Assembly: GCA_914767715.1 (NCBI GenBank)
Contig: OU612068.1
Coordinates: forward strand, 13,888,001-13,952,000
Source: Membranipora membranacea
Lineage: Eukaryota > Bryozoa > Gymnolaemata > Cheilostomatida > Membraniporidae
Reading direction: 5' to 3'
Length of the DNA stretch: 64,000 bases
A program made the position numbers and the translations under genes. Below the pieces are notes generated by a model. The model was not told where the DNA came from. It was given only the letters and a program-made list of their open reading frames with translations, and ran no database searches. Position 1 is the first letter of the stretch. Every line of letters starts with the position of its first letter. Below, piece after piece: positions 50,301 to 60,569 of the stretch.

Positions 50301-50540
50301 AGGAGGTGGCTCAGTTGGTTAGAGCAACACACCTTTAGCATGCAGATGCTAAAGGTTGAGGGCTCGAATCCTGTGGTCCATCGACTACTGGGGTTTGGTT
50401 GGCCCCCAGTGCTGTGCTCCGACCTGCCTGCAAACAGAGAGCAACCTGGTACAGATATTGCAGCCTCGCTACAAGGGCAATGATTTTTGGCGCCCATGTT
50501 TCAGAATGTGACATGTGACAAGACATTTGATTTTATCAAC
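50301..50540 (+). mobile_element. tRNA-derived SINE
   Basis: The head carries an A-box-like GTGGCTCAGTTGGTTAGAGC at 50306 and a B-box-like GGGCTCGAATCC at 50360, about 36 bases apart, as in a tRNA gene. The middle CCTTTAGCAT-GCAG-ATGCTAAAGG folds as a perfect 10-bp stem with a four-base loop, too long for an anticodon arm, and the T-arm stem is weak. It is therefore a tRNA-like SINE head and not a tRNA gene. The body runs through CCCCAGTGCTGTGCTCCGAC to about 50540; its end is not sharp and no target duplication was seen. Confidence 0.65.
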
Positions 50541-51141
50541 CTTTTAATCAATCTTGGATTGAATATTTCTGTCAACTTATTGCGTAGGGTAGTAAATGGC
50601 TGAGAGCAATATTATATAGTGATTAAAAGATCACATGGGAGTCCTAGGCGGTAGGAACTAGAGCTTGAGTTAACTGCTAACAGTCAAGAAAATATGTGAT
50701 TTTGGTAGATTGTCTGTGAATAGAATAATAAGAAAAGTCAAAATTCTCTGCAACCAATTTAGAACTTGTGATGTTAGGAGGCTGTGTTTTCTAGCCTTGC
50801 CCATTGACGTTGAGGTATGTTTTGAGGCAGACCATTATGCTGAGGAATAGCTGACATGTTTCAGTTTTGAATTTTTTGATGAGCTCTGAACATTATAACG
50901 TATATAAATTTGCCAATAAAAGCGGAAGTAGCAGTAAAATGGCGACGGACCCCCTTAGCACCCTGAGATAAACATAAATAGAGTCAATGCATATTCATGC
51001 TATTATGGCATGTTAAGGTTTTCTTTTCCCAACTTTACCTGCTTACCTACCTATGAATACACCCCATCTACTCACATAGAGCAACAATTGCAATTTTCAA
51101 TGTGTGTTAGCTGGTATATATACCTGTTTAGCAGTCTTAGA

Positions 51142-51345
51142 ATGTTGGCTAAAATTACAAGGTCTGTTTCAGCTCAAATACTGAGAAATCAAGCTGCCAA
51201 GTTCAGTACAAAATTTGCAGGCAGGTCGGATCCACCGGGGCATCAACAGAACCCATTAGTCAGAAGACTGAAGCGGAAAATGATCCTGTGTGAAGGGCAT
51301 GCAATCAAACCAGCAGAGCTACTTGCTTATCTTTATCATAATTAG
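51142..51345 (+). CDS. Short ORF with a mitochondrial-presequence-like start, unassigned
   Basis: ATG at 51142, TAG-free for 67 codons, stop at 51343-51345. The first ~35 residues are basic and hydroxylated without acids (MLAKITRSVSAQILRNQAAK), typical of a mitochondrial targeting signal, with KFSTKF resembling a cleavage region. The rest (RSDPPGHQQNPLVRRLKRKM...) is basic and matches no family I recognise. The frame is open upstream to 51010. It could be the single coding exon of a small mitochondrial protein or chance. Confidence 0.3.
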   Translation: MLAKITRSVSAQILRNQAAKFSTKFAGRSDPPGHQQNPLVRRLKRKMILCEGHAIKPAELLAYLYHN

Positions 51346-53425
51346 TTAGTTTCACAGCTGTTTTAATCCGCTATTTTTTTTTCTAGCAAGGCTACACTCA
51401 AACTGTACGTTTATATTTGGGCAGGTCTCCATCAGCATCAGCCCATACCGATTCCAGGGTCTGTAATTTAAGGCCGTTACAAGGAATTGAGGTGTTGTGT
51501 TATGTTTTATACCCTAATTGAATGTGATTAAGCCAGTTTATTCTTGCTGGAATTATGCAGGATAGAACATGAGCATGCCATAGCGGTTCAATAGTCAGTG
51601 TCTACAAAATATCATGCCGAAATAAATGATGCACTTTTATTTACTGGGTGACCTTTGATGATGAATATTATGTGGAGAGGGAATAAATTTTTCTGATTTT
51701 TTCCATGTGAGAGTTGTATGCAGACCATTGAAATGTGTTGGTGTGATGGTGAAACATATGAAATAATTATTTTGTATAAACAGCCTAGGCATTCTAATAG
51801 TCATATTTGGCCACATCATTCAAATCCTTGTCATATATAGATGTAGCATCTTTTTGTTCAGGTTAGAAGCGATAATTCTTACTTCATTTCCACTCATTGG
51901 TAGCTTTCAAGTAACTAAATCCTGTAATATTCTTGGGGGATTCCAGGTTGCAAGGCAAAAGTTTTCCACCTGTAGCAGTACAACATTCTGTCAAAATAAA
52001 TGCAAGCTTATTTCCTAAAATTCGTCAATTTGTATCAGTGTCATGAATCTCTGCTTTAACTTTCCCAATCATCATTGGTGTATTGTCACAAAAAATTATC
52101 CCCCAGCTTGCTAGCAAATATTTTTGCACTCAGTAAAATCTCTCTCTTATCTGGTTGGTGCCTGGTGGTAGGCGCGTGATGAAGAAATTAAAATTACATT
52201 GTGCAGACTAACGGATTCATATCTTGTTTTGACTCAGCTGTAGGATGCAGGGCATCTTCATTTCCAAGCGAATAATCACACCAATATTCAACATAAGTGT
52301 TGGTACTTATCTAGGAAAATAGGTTTCTAATTGACCAAAGGAAACACTGGACACGGGCAAATGGTAAGAAGCATAGAGCTTCAGGAATCCGCTGCAATTG
52401 AATAAACATATATTTGCCCTTATATTTCTATAGGAAGAAAAATTGACTGGGATGATGGGGGTAGGGGTGGATGGTTGTGTGAATATGCACACCAATCTTC
52501 CAAGTGAAAAAAGCTGGATAAAATTACGATAATCTTTTGGAACACTATTCCCTCACCAAACAGGTGAAAGGATAAAGCATTAATATTAAAACAGGTAGAG
52601 CAATCTACTTCACTCTCACAATGATTGGTAATCTGGAGAATCTTCTAAGATACCTAAAATATCTGAGACACTGTTTGTTTTGTTTATTGGGTATGAAACA
52701 TCCTCCTGTCTCTGGTACCTTTGGTGCAGGCATGGGTGTAATCAATGATATTGTTCTGTTTCCATTCATACCAGCAAAAATAATTGCCAAGCTGCCTGAC
52801 ATATATGTTCTATGTTTGTGTAAGGAAGCTAATCCTGCTTATGAAGATTTAATCTTATTTTGTAATTACAACATATAATAGAAACACCTTTATTTATCAG
52901 CCCCAGATTTGGTTTGATCTTTTTTAATAATAGAACTGTTATGGATGGAGCCATCTTCAGCCAAAAACAATGTCATGAAAATAATTTTGTTTTAGGTGAA
53001 GTTTGACATTCTGGTTTAATTAATTGGTCTGCATCACCTAGCCTGCTGGTAAAATAATAAAATCTCTCACACCACTGCCTGTAATGGTCAAAAAGTTTAA
53101 ATCATTATTATCAAGTGTTGTAATTTTTAGAGCTATGAAACTGCCCAAGCAAGTCATGCAAAATATTAATTATGTTCCGGTATTAAATTCAGCCTCATAT
53201 CTTTTTTAAATGGCAAATGACATAGCAAATAGTAATACCTCACTCATCTATAACAACATGAATCAAGGATTCAAGTTGCTAAGGCCTAAAAACTAGTGAC
53301 ATATATTTATGATTTCTTGAAAAAAATCTATTTATACCTTATTCCACCAAACCCAGCTTACTTTCTGTTGTTCTGATATTCTGATCTAAACTACTGTTTT
53401 TTGTTTAAATTATTCTATAACACAC

Positions 53426-53836
53426 AAGGAGGGACTAGCCCTGGTTACAGCAGTAGAGAAATACAAACATTACCTTGCGGATCAACACTTTTTGGTGCTC
53501 ACTGACCACATTAGCCTCAAGTGGTTGAAAAGCATAAAGGACACTAAGGGCAGACTAGGTCGCTGGTCACAATTGCTTCAGCCGTACAACTATGACATCA
53601 AACACAAAAGTGGGAAAACTAATACCAATGCTGATTGCCTTTCCAGGAGGCCTTATGCGCTAACAGAACCACAAACACCGCTTGACCTTGTTCACAACCT
53701 TCCTGTGGTCACCACAATTTTGGGTGAATCAGACATTAAAGGTGAATCACAAGCAGACAAACAAATTAGGGGGCCTGCTAAATACAATCCCGTGACACTG
53801 ATGAGCCTAGGTAGAATGCCTATGATGAAGAATTAA
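53426..53836 (+). mobile_element. Ty3/gypsy retrotransposon fragment (RNase H end of pol)
   Basis: An open frame from 53426 encodes the RNase H segment that follows reverse transcriptase in Ty3/gypsy elements: KEGLALVTAVEKYKHYLAD, then VLTDHISLKWL, GRLGRWSQLLQPYNYDIKH and the family signature KTNTNADCLSRRP. The frame ends at 53834-53836. No reverse transcriptase precedes it, no integrase follows, and no LTRs or target repeats are seen, so it is a truncated, non-autonomous remnant, though its ~135 codons remain open. It lies upstream of the CARF-like gene in the same orientation. Confidence 0.85.
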
Positions 53837-54123
53837 ATTGATAGATAGGTTCTACATGATGGAATTGCAATAAGCTAGAGTGGACCAAAGTTTGGTACTG
53901 GTGACCCTAGGTTGGGTATATCACAAAAGAGAATAATAGACAATTATTGGTGAATTCACATTCATCTATAGTTGGAACTTAATTACTATGGTTGCAACTT
54001 AGTTACTATTGGGTATAGTAAATCAAGAGTTGTGATTCTCTGAAATATTATTTACTAGTGGGCTGGGGGCTATGGTTTCCTACCACATACTAACAAATCA
54101 TACTTGAATTATTTTCCTTGTAG

Positions 54124-57100
54124 GGCTCCTGCAAAAGAGAATATATTATATTGAGAGAATTGACGGAGTGCACCAGGCTTTTTCGGATGTGGGTTCACAG
54201 TATCTGGATTGCAGGCATGGGAAGAAAAGAAGGCCAGGTTTCTGTGAGCAGCGTACTGTAAGTTGCAAACAAAAAGTTGTGAATAATAATATATGTATAT
54301 ATAGATACATGTATATGGTGTTCAGTTGTCTCTACCAATAATTTTTCAATTTAGAGATGTTAGGTAGTCTCAGCGTAGTGTGATGTTTGCTGTGCTACAT
54401 CCATTCATTTTTACTCTACCAAAGACGGTTTGTGTAATAAAGTAGCTGGGTAGAATGAAATCAGGGTAAAAAGCTTTGAGTCTGGTTGTAGAAATATACC
54501 CTAGAGTAAGAGTAGAATTGAAGATCGTAGCTTTTGTACTGTGATGTGATCAATTGGATTATTGCGCATCTGACTAATTTATTGTTCCAAAAGGTGTATG
54601 TGTGAAATATTTTCTGACAAAGAGATGACTACAGGTAGTAACACCTCAATCATGCTGCTTGTACAACAACAGTTGATGAAGATAAGAAATTTTTCTTTTC
54701 TAGGATCACCCTGATCCAGTGAAACGACGTATACGCATTCAGAACACGATGAAGATGAACTGTCCGGCTAAAGTTTCTATCAAAAAACTGGTACTCTTTG
54801 ATAATTTCAAGGTATGATTCTCAGTTTGCAGGAACTCTTTTGTTTTATTACAGTCATAATCCCACTCCTTAGGCATTATCAACATTAGAATTCAGTTGTC
54901 ATGAAATACGACATGTATTAGGTTTGAATAATCCTTTTCTTGCTACTTAAATCCTGAGCAGTTTGCAGTACTTGTCCATCCATATCATTTTTTTTCGAGT
55001 TTATGTTTAAAAGAGTATTTGAAATACAAATTTGTTTTCACTCCTTTTGCCTTTCAAATGACTGATTAGAGCTTTATTTTTATACCATAATATCAACATC
55101 CAGGATACAAAACTTTTCTGTTATTTTTGGAAGGTGAACACAAAACTATTTTTCATCAAAGTTATCCTATATCAGTAATGAGTAATTATAAAAAAAATTA
55201 AATTGCTTGCACAAAGACCGTTTAGTGTAGTAATAAGTAGTGGCCACAACAGCACTTGGTATACCACCAACTTATTATCAACTCCCTCCACATTGTTACA
55301 GCTGACCGAATCCGGCATGGAGTGTCAGAATCACTAAAGGGCCCTGCGCCACACAACATATCCTTCAGCTACAATGAATGACAATTTCTTCATAATTTCA
55401 AAGGTGTTCAATATTGAATTGCTTTCCGGTCCCAGTTTAGTCATTTTGAGTTTTTAAAGCTATCCCTTATTTATCCATTCATTCTTGGGAAAAAAACTCA
55501 CCAGACTTCCTCGTCACCAGACTGAATAGCCAATATATAAAATACCTCATCATGACAAATCATGGAACAATTAAACATAGCTAAAATGAAAATTGCGAGG
55601 GTCTCTCTCCCTCTCCCATTGACAAACTATATACATTCTGAGTGAGCGATTTGGGAACAAATTTGTCTACTTGAAAGACCAAACGAGCAATATGTGAATG
55701 AGTGCATCACACAGTCACACTCTGATTGAAAGACCCCTGACTGAGTTGTTCCATTGACAGTGCTCCTATTTTATTCATATTACAGATAATGCTACAAGAA
55801 CTAGCAGTTAAGTGTGCAGCTGGAGATGAGGAAGCTACATTTATAAAAGGTACTGAAGGAGCCATGTCTCACTTGAAGAGAGCTGCTATGTCCCCAATAT
55901 TGATTGGTGATAAACAGGTGAGAAATAACTGACTTTTAATGGGCCCCCCCCCCCCCCCGTACTTATAGTATAGATTATAGATGACCATTTCTTAGCTTGT
56001 AGGCTTATAGATAGATGCAAGTAAATATATAGATTTATAGATGTTATCAATGTAAAGATATAGATTTATAGATTTCTTAATGTGTCTCTAAAGTGCTGTC
56101 AGTGCTGTGTGTCTCCTGTGCTCTCTTTGTGTGTGTATGGTCGTTGTGTAGCAAAGCAAACATTCAGATATGTTTACAATCTAATGGGTTTTCCCCAGGT
56201 TTTTGGAATTTTCCAACTGTCAGTCTATTGATGAAATGAGTGGGCCACATGCCATCGCAGCGCGCTTAAGTTTATAGATTGGGATTCTTAATTTATAGAT
56301 ATTATAGACAGTCCTGTGTGGGGGAGCCCCTTTTAATATAAATGACTTAACATTGACCAGCTTGTTACAATATAAATTTTGGCCAACACCACTGAATTCT
56401 AAATTTGAAGTTATCCTGACATGCTCAAAGGGCACATAACACCTAATATGCTAAGAAAAATGACCTCTAATTTCTGTTTTGGTTCTCTCTTATCAAATAC
56501 TTGCAAATTTTATGTTGATGTGTCTTTTATTATCAGGATGACAAATTTACGAAATTAGTGCTCCGATGTGCACGAGCTGGAATAGTGGGAGCCAACAGGA
56601 AATTTGCGCTAGAGGATTGGTTTTGGTTCAATTACTTGCTTGAGGTAAGCATACCAGCACTTCAAAAGGGTGTTCTAGTGATCAGACATACAAATAAGGG
56701 ACTCCCTTATTTGTATGTCTGATCACTAGATGTTACATACTCCCTTAAAGGGATTATGTAACATTGAAATATCCATTATCATCGGCAAACAAGTATGATG
56801 TCCAACCACGTATAGAGCCCTCAAATACGTATCAAATCAAGGAGTTGGAAGTTTTAACTCTAACGCTGTGATCAAACACAATCTGAATGACAAGAGAATA
56901 ATGAGAAACTTGTTTTGTCAACTGGAATTAAGGTAACCTGTTTCATTTCAATCATCCTAGCTGCAAGGCACATTGCTGACTTTTACAGTTGTACTTATAT
57001 TGGTAAGATGATTGAATCCATAAGGTTTTGAAGTTTTAGCTCTACAGTCATTCTCCAATGTGTATAAGAATAATTATTACAATGTTCAGCTTCCATCTTT

Positions 57101-57279
57101 TCTGGTCTGGACCTGGTTGGTAAATATCAAAATACACTTGCCTTGCTGAATTAACCTTTGATTTTATTGTTTTCTAGGTTATTATCAATGGCATTCAACT
57201 AGCTGACAAAGTATCTCCTGGGGAAGCTGAAGGAGCATACCGAAGAAACCTAAACGAAGTGTTGTCCATCTCATTGTGA
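54124..57279 (+). CDS. Possible CARF/ALS2CR8-like protein, 5' end not found
   Basis: Five exons read in one frame: 54124-54257, 54704-54811, 55786-55917, 56537-56644, 57178-57279 (stop TGA). All GT-AG; internal junctions are phase 0, while the first exon needs an upstream exon ending in phase 1, which I could not identify. The 192 visible residues contain a Cys/His/basic region (DVGSQYLDCRHGKKRRPGFC, then NTMKMNCPAKVSIKKLVLF) resembling the CARF/ALS2CR8 family of transcription-factor-like proteins, many of which occur in invertebrates. The last three exons encode a helical segment (IMLQELAVKCAAGDEEATFI; CARAGIVGANRKFALEDWFW; ADKVSPGEAEGAYRRNL) that I do not recognise. The exon structure supports a real gene; the family call is tentative. 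A transposase-like origin is an alternative. Confidence 0.6.
55612..55745 (-). mobile_element. Relative of the WAP-intron MITE
   Basis: ACATTCTGAGTGAGCGATTT at 55632 matches 2608-2627 (ACATTCTGAGTGAGTGATTT), and the end CTGATTGAAAGACCCCT complements the GGGTCTTTCAATC end at 2514. Only part of the element is recognisable. It lies in the CARF-like gene, just upstream of the exon at 55786. Confidence 0.55.
56675..56764. repeat. Two adjacent hairpins, one with perfect 27-bp arms
   Basis: CTAGTGATCAGACATACAAA... at 56675-56701 is the exact complement of 56703-56729, with a single C between. Immediately after, ATGTTACATACTCCCTT (56730-56746) pairs with AAGGGATTATGTAACAT (56748-56764) with one mismatch. 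Both lie 30-120 bases into the CARF-like gene's last intron. The CCCTTAT and CTCCCTT motifs are shared, so the second may derive from the same element. Confidence 0.92.
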
Positions 57280-57341
57280 GACATATCATACAAACTTGCA
57301 TACCTTGCAATCATTCATTTATTCCTATAAATGTTCAAAGA

Positions 57342-57540
57342 CAAACCTACAAACCTGTTCTTTATTTCAATTTTATAATCCATGACTTTTATGCCTTCTA
57401 TGCAGTATTTTTACATAAACTTTTATTCTCAAAAGCAAACCTACAAACCTGTTGTTTATTTCAATTTTGTAATCCATGAATTCTGTGCCTTCTATGCTTT
57501 TTATGCCTCTAAACCTACAAACCTGTTGTTTATTTCAGTA
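57342..57540 (+). repeat. Three tandem units sharing CAAACCTACAAACCTGTT
   Basis: Units start at 57342, 57436 and 57510 (spacing 94 and 75), each with AAACCTACAAACCTGTTNTT followed by TATTTCA, and the first two continuing AATCCATGA...GCCTTCTATGC. It starts 63 bases past the CARF-like stop codon, so it may be in the 3' untranslated region. Confidence 0.85.
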
Positions 57541-57879
57541 TTATTTTTACATGTAAGAAGGTGATCGGTATATCTTCAATAATATATTAGTTGAACATCA
57601 CTTAATTAGTCACACACAGATATTTGAATATTTTCAGGACTTGAGTGTACAAGATCCTAGTCCTAGAATCGTAACAAAATCGACATCATAAAGAGTTATC
57701 CACTCTCTGATCAGTGAAATCAGATCTATGTTGTAGCGTGAAAAAACATGGAATTGGTCTTTGCATTCTACTCCTTGGTTTCAAACACTACTGAGTTGTT
57801 TTCTATATAAAAATATATGAACTAACATGGTTAAGTGCAGTTGGTCAACCAGACCTTGAGCAATGCATTGGCTTGTGAA

Positions 57880-59640
57880 TCCAGTCAATTAGACTAAATT
57901 TTCAAATCTATGTTTTTCAATCCTACATAGTATGACATAGATTTGGTTGTAGGTCAGAGAGTAAACTCATAAAAATATTGTTGGCGTCCCTCGTCTGTTT
58001 CATATATATACCATCTATTGTTTATGATTCAAATACTATTCATGGCACATTCCATTCTCGCTGTTGACACTAGTTGCAATCATTAAAATTCTTTGGTTAG
58101 ACACACTACATCATTTTGTACACATGCATAAGAATTAATACGATAAGGATTTTTTTAGTAACACTGCCCGTTCATCATTGCAAAAAAGCAAGCCAAGTAG
58201 ACTAAGTCCTCAAATCTATGTAAAATAGATCTACGTAGGATGACATAGATTTGGTTGTTTTGTTAAAAGAGGGGACAACTCGCTCATAAAAAAACCGATT
58301 TGGCGCTTCGTGTCTGTATTAATCGGGGACCAACTTTCTGTATTAATCAAGAACTACAACATTTTGAATGAATGTAAACCTCAATGTATTGCTGTAAAAT
58401 TAATGTTTTATGTACCATCGAGGTATTGTATCAGTTTCCCTTACAGCCCACAACACTCCGTATCCTCCTCGATGGCACCAGTAGGAAACCCCCCAAAACT
58501 ATCAGCTTGACTCACGACGCATACATAAGAATTAATACAATTAATTGCTGTCAATAACATATTCAGACCGTGTTCGATATTTTTGATATGTTTGATACCG
58601 CTGTACACTTTATCTGGAGAAAAAGCAAGCCAAGTAGACTAAGTCATCAATTCAATGTAAAATAACACAACGTAGGATAACATAGATTTGGGTGTTTTGT
58701 TCAAAGAGGGGACAACTCGCTCATAAAAAAACCGATTTGGCGCTTCGTGTCTGTATTAATCGGGGACCCACTTTCTGTATTAATCAAGAACTACAACATT
58801 TTGAATGAATGTAAACCTCAATGTATTGCTGTAAAATTAATGTTTTATGTACCATCGAGGTATTGTATCAGTTTCCCTTACAGCCCACAACACTCCGTAT
58901 CCTCCTCGATGGCACCAGTAGGAAACCCCCCAAAACTATCAGCTTGACTCACGACGCATACATAAGAATTAATACAATTAATTGCTGTCAATAACATATT
59001 CAGACCGTGTTCGATATTTTTGATATGTTTGATACCGCTGTACACTTTATCTGGAGAAAAAGCAAGCCAAGTAGACTAAGTCATCAATTCAATGTAAAAT
59101 AACACAACGTAGGATAACATAGATTTGGGTGTTTTGTTCAAAGAGGGGACAACTCACTCATACAAAAACCGATTTGGCGCTTCTCGTCTGTATTAATCAG
59201 GGACCAACTCTTTGTATTAATCAAGCACTACAAGCTTTCGAATGAATGTAAACCTCAATGTATTGCTGTAAAAATATTTTATATGTGCCATATAGGCATT
59301 GGATCAGTTCCCCTCGCAGCCCGCGACACCCCCTATCCACCTTGATAGTGAGACAGGCTGGAAACTCCCAAACCCCTGAGCTTGACTTACTACATATACA
59401 TAAGAATTAATAGAATTAATTGCAGTAAATCACAGATTCAGACTGTGTTTGATATGTTTGATACTGCGGTTCGTTCGTCGGAGAAAAAAGCAAGCTGAGA
59501 AGACTAAGTCCCCAAATCTATGTAAAATAACACTACTTAGGATGACATAGATTTGGTTGTTTTGATGAAAGAGGGGACAACTCACTCAACATATTGAATG
59601 AGTCCCTGGGCTGTTTCAATCAAGATTTAGAACCTTTTGA
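57880..59640 (+). repeat. 437-bp tandem satellite unit, about four copies plus a decayed one
   Basis: The marker GCAAGCCAAGTAGACTAAGT recurs at 58188, 58625 and 59062 (exactly 437 apart) and, as GCAAGCTGAGAAGACTAAGT, at 59490 (428). Units 1 and 2 are nearly identical over ~350 bases from about 58265, and units 2 and 3 over ~210 bases across their junction; outer units diverge increasingly. A decayed copy is visible at 57880-57995 (CAAATCTATG...CATAGATTTGGTTGT). Each unit contains an inverted CAAATCTATG / CATAGATTTG pair around its start. A 66-codon frame is open in two units but is not evidence of coding, since the copies barely differ. Confidence 0.92.
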
Positions 59641-60569
59641 ACCAAGGTTAGCTTTCAAACTAAATACCAAGTGCAAATGCAAACTCCTCTGATATTTAAA
59701 TCACCTGTACCTGGTTCAATACATTATATGTTTTATTAGTGGTAGTTGTCTACTCCTTCCCACGCCGGCCAATTCTATGTCATCTACTTGAAATCTATGT
59801 TTGTTATGATCACGTGTCCAAAATATTGACCTAATTCGCGAATTCTTTTGAAAATAGCATTCACCTCCTTCCATGGTGTCAATAAGCTGGGTTCTAAAAT
59901 ATTAAACTATTGACGGAAGGGCCTTGAGACCAATCATCATCAAGCAAGAATACAAGCTAATAACAAACATTGGCCTCTTAACATTAATTTCTTACAGCGG
60001 CCATATGACAAGGCATATTTTTGTGAAGACATCATTGCAAAACCACTTCCGGGATGAGAATTTTCAGATGTAAATCTGCTATTGTTCTTACAATCTTGAA
60101 GCTGGCTGATTGATGTCATTAGAACAATCATTAGTCATTTGACCAGTTGCTACTTCAGGTAAGTGATCAAGAGTGAGTTGTTTCTCTTGTAGTCAGGATG
60201 AGTGTGTGATCTTTTTGATATAGTTCTGAGAGTTTTTCAAATTAAAACAAACTGCTAGACTTAAATTAAGAAGTTAGTAGACTACTAGTAGTAGGTAGGT
60301 AGTACTACTAGTATGTAAGAAGTTAGTAATAAGATGGTGGTTATTTAGTCATTATGATGGGAAGTTAATATGTATGCATCTTGATTTTAGCTAAATATCT
60401 TCATATTTCATCATTTCTGAGTAAGATTATATTTATAGATAGTGTAGTAGGCTCTGGTAGTAGTACTAGTAGTAGTAGTAAAAGAAGTGAGATAGCTTGA
60501 ATTTTTAATTTCTGTAATATATTTGTTCTTTTCATTTAGATAGAAGGAACTTGCTTTGTTCCTAGCGTG

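Larger units (their letters stand above)
48213..54123. other. 5.9-kb intergenic interval upstream of COG1
   Basis: COG1 and the next plus-strand gene diverge here. The COG1 ATG is preceded on its strand by TTTTAGCTACACGGGAC, which could be the acceptor of an intron in the 5' untranslated region, so the promoter may lie further upstream. The interval holds a SINE (50301-50540), a short presequence-like ORF (51142) and a gypsy fragment (53426). ORFs at 48305-48526 (-) and 52621-52878 (+) have no supporting feature. Confidence 0.5.

Noticed and set aside
50301-50380. A functional tRNA gene
   Set aside because: The anticodon region forms a 10-bp stem with a four-base loop and the T-arm stem is weak, so it is a SINE head.
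50129-50497. Minus-strand ORF of 122 codons
   Set aside because: It runs across the SINE and has no gene-like feature.
52621-52878. 85-codon ORF upstream of the gypsy fragment
   Set aside because: No domain, no splice signal and no support from composition; it could be an exon of the CARF-like gene but nothing shows it.
58310-58947. Repeated 66-codon ORF
   Set aside because: It is simply carried by the tandem satellite unit; two nearly identical copies give no selective signal.
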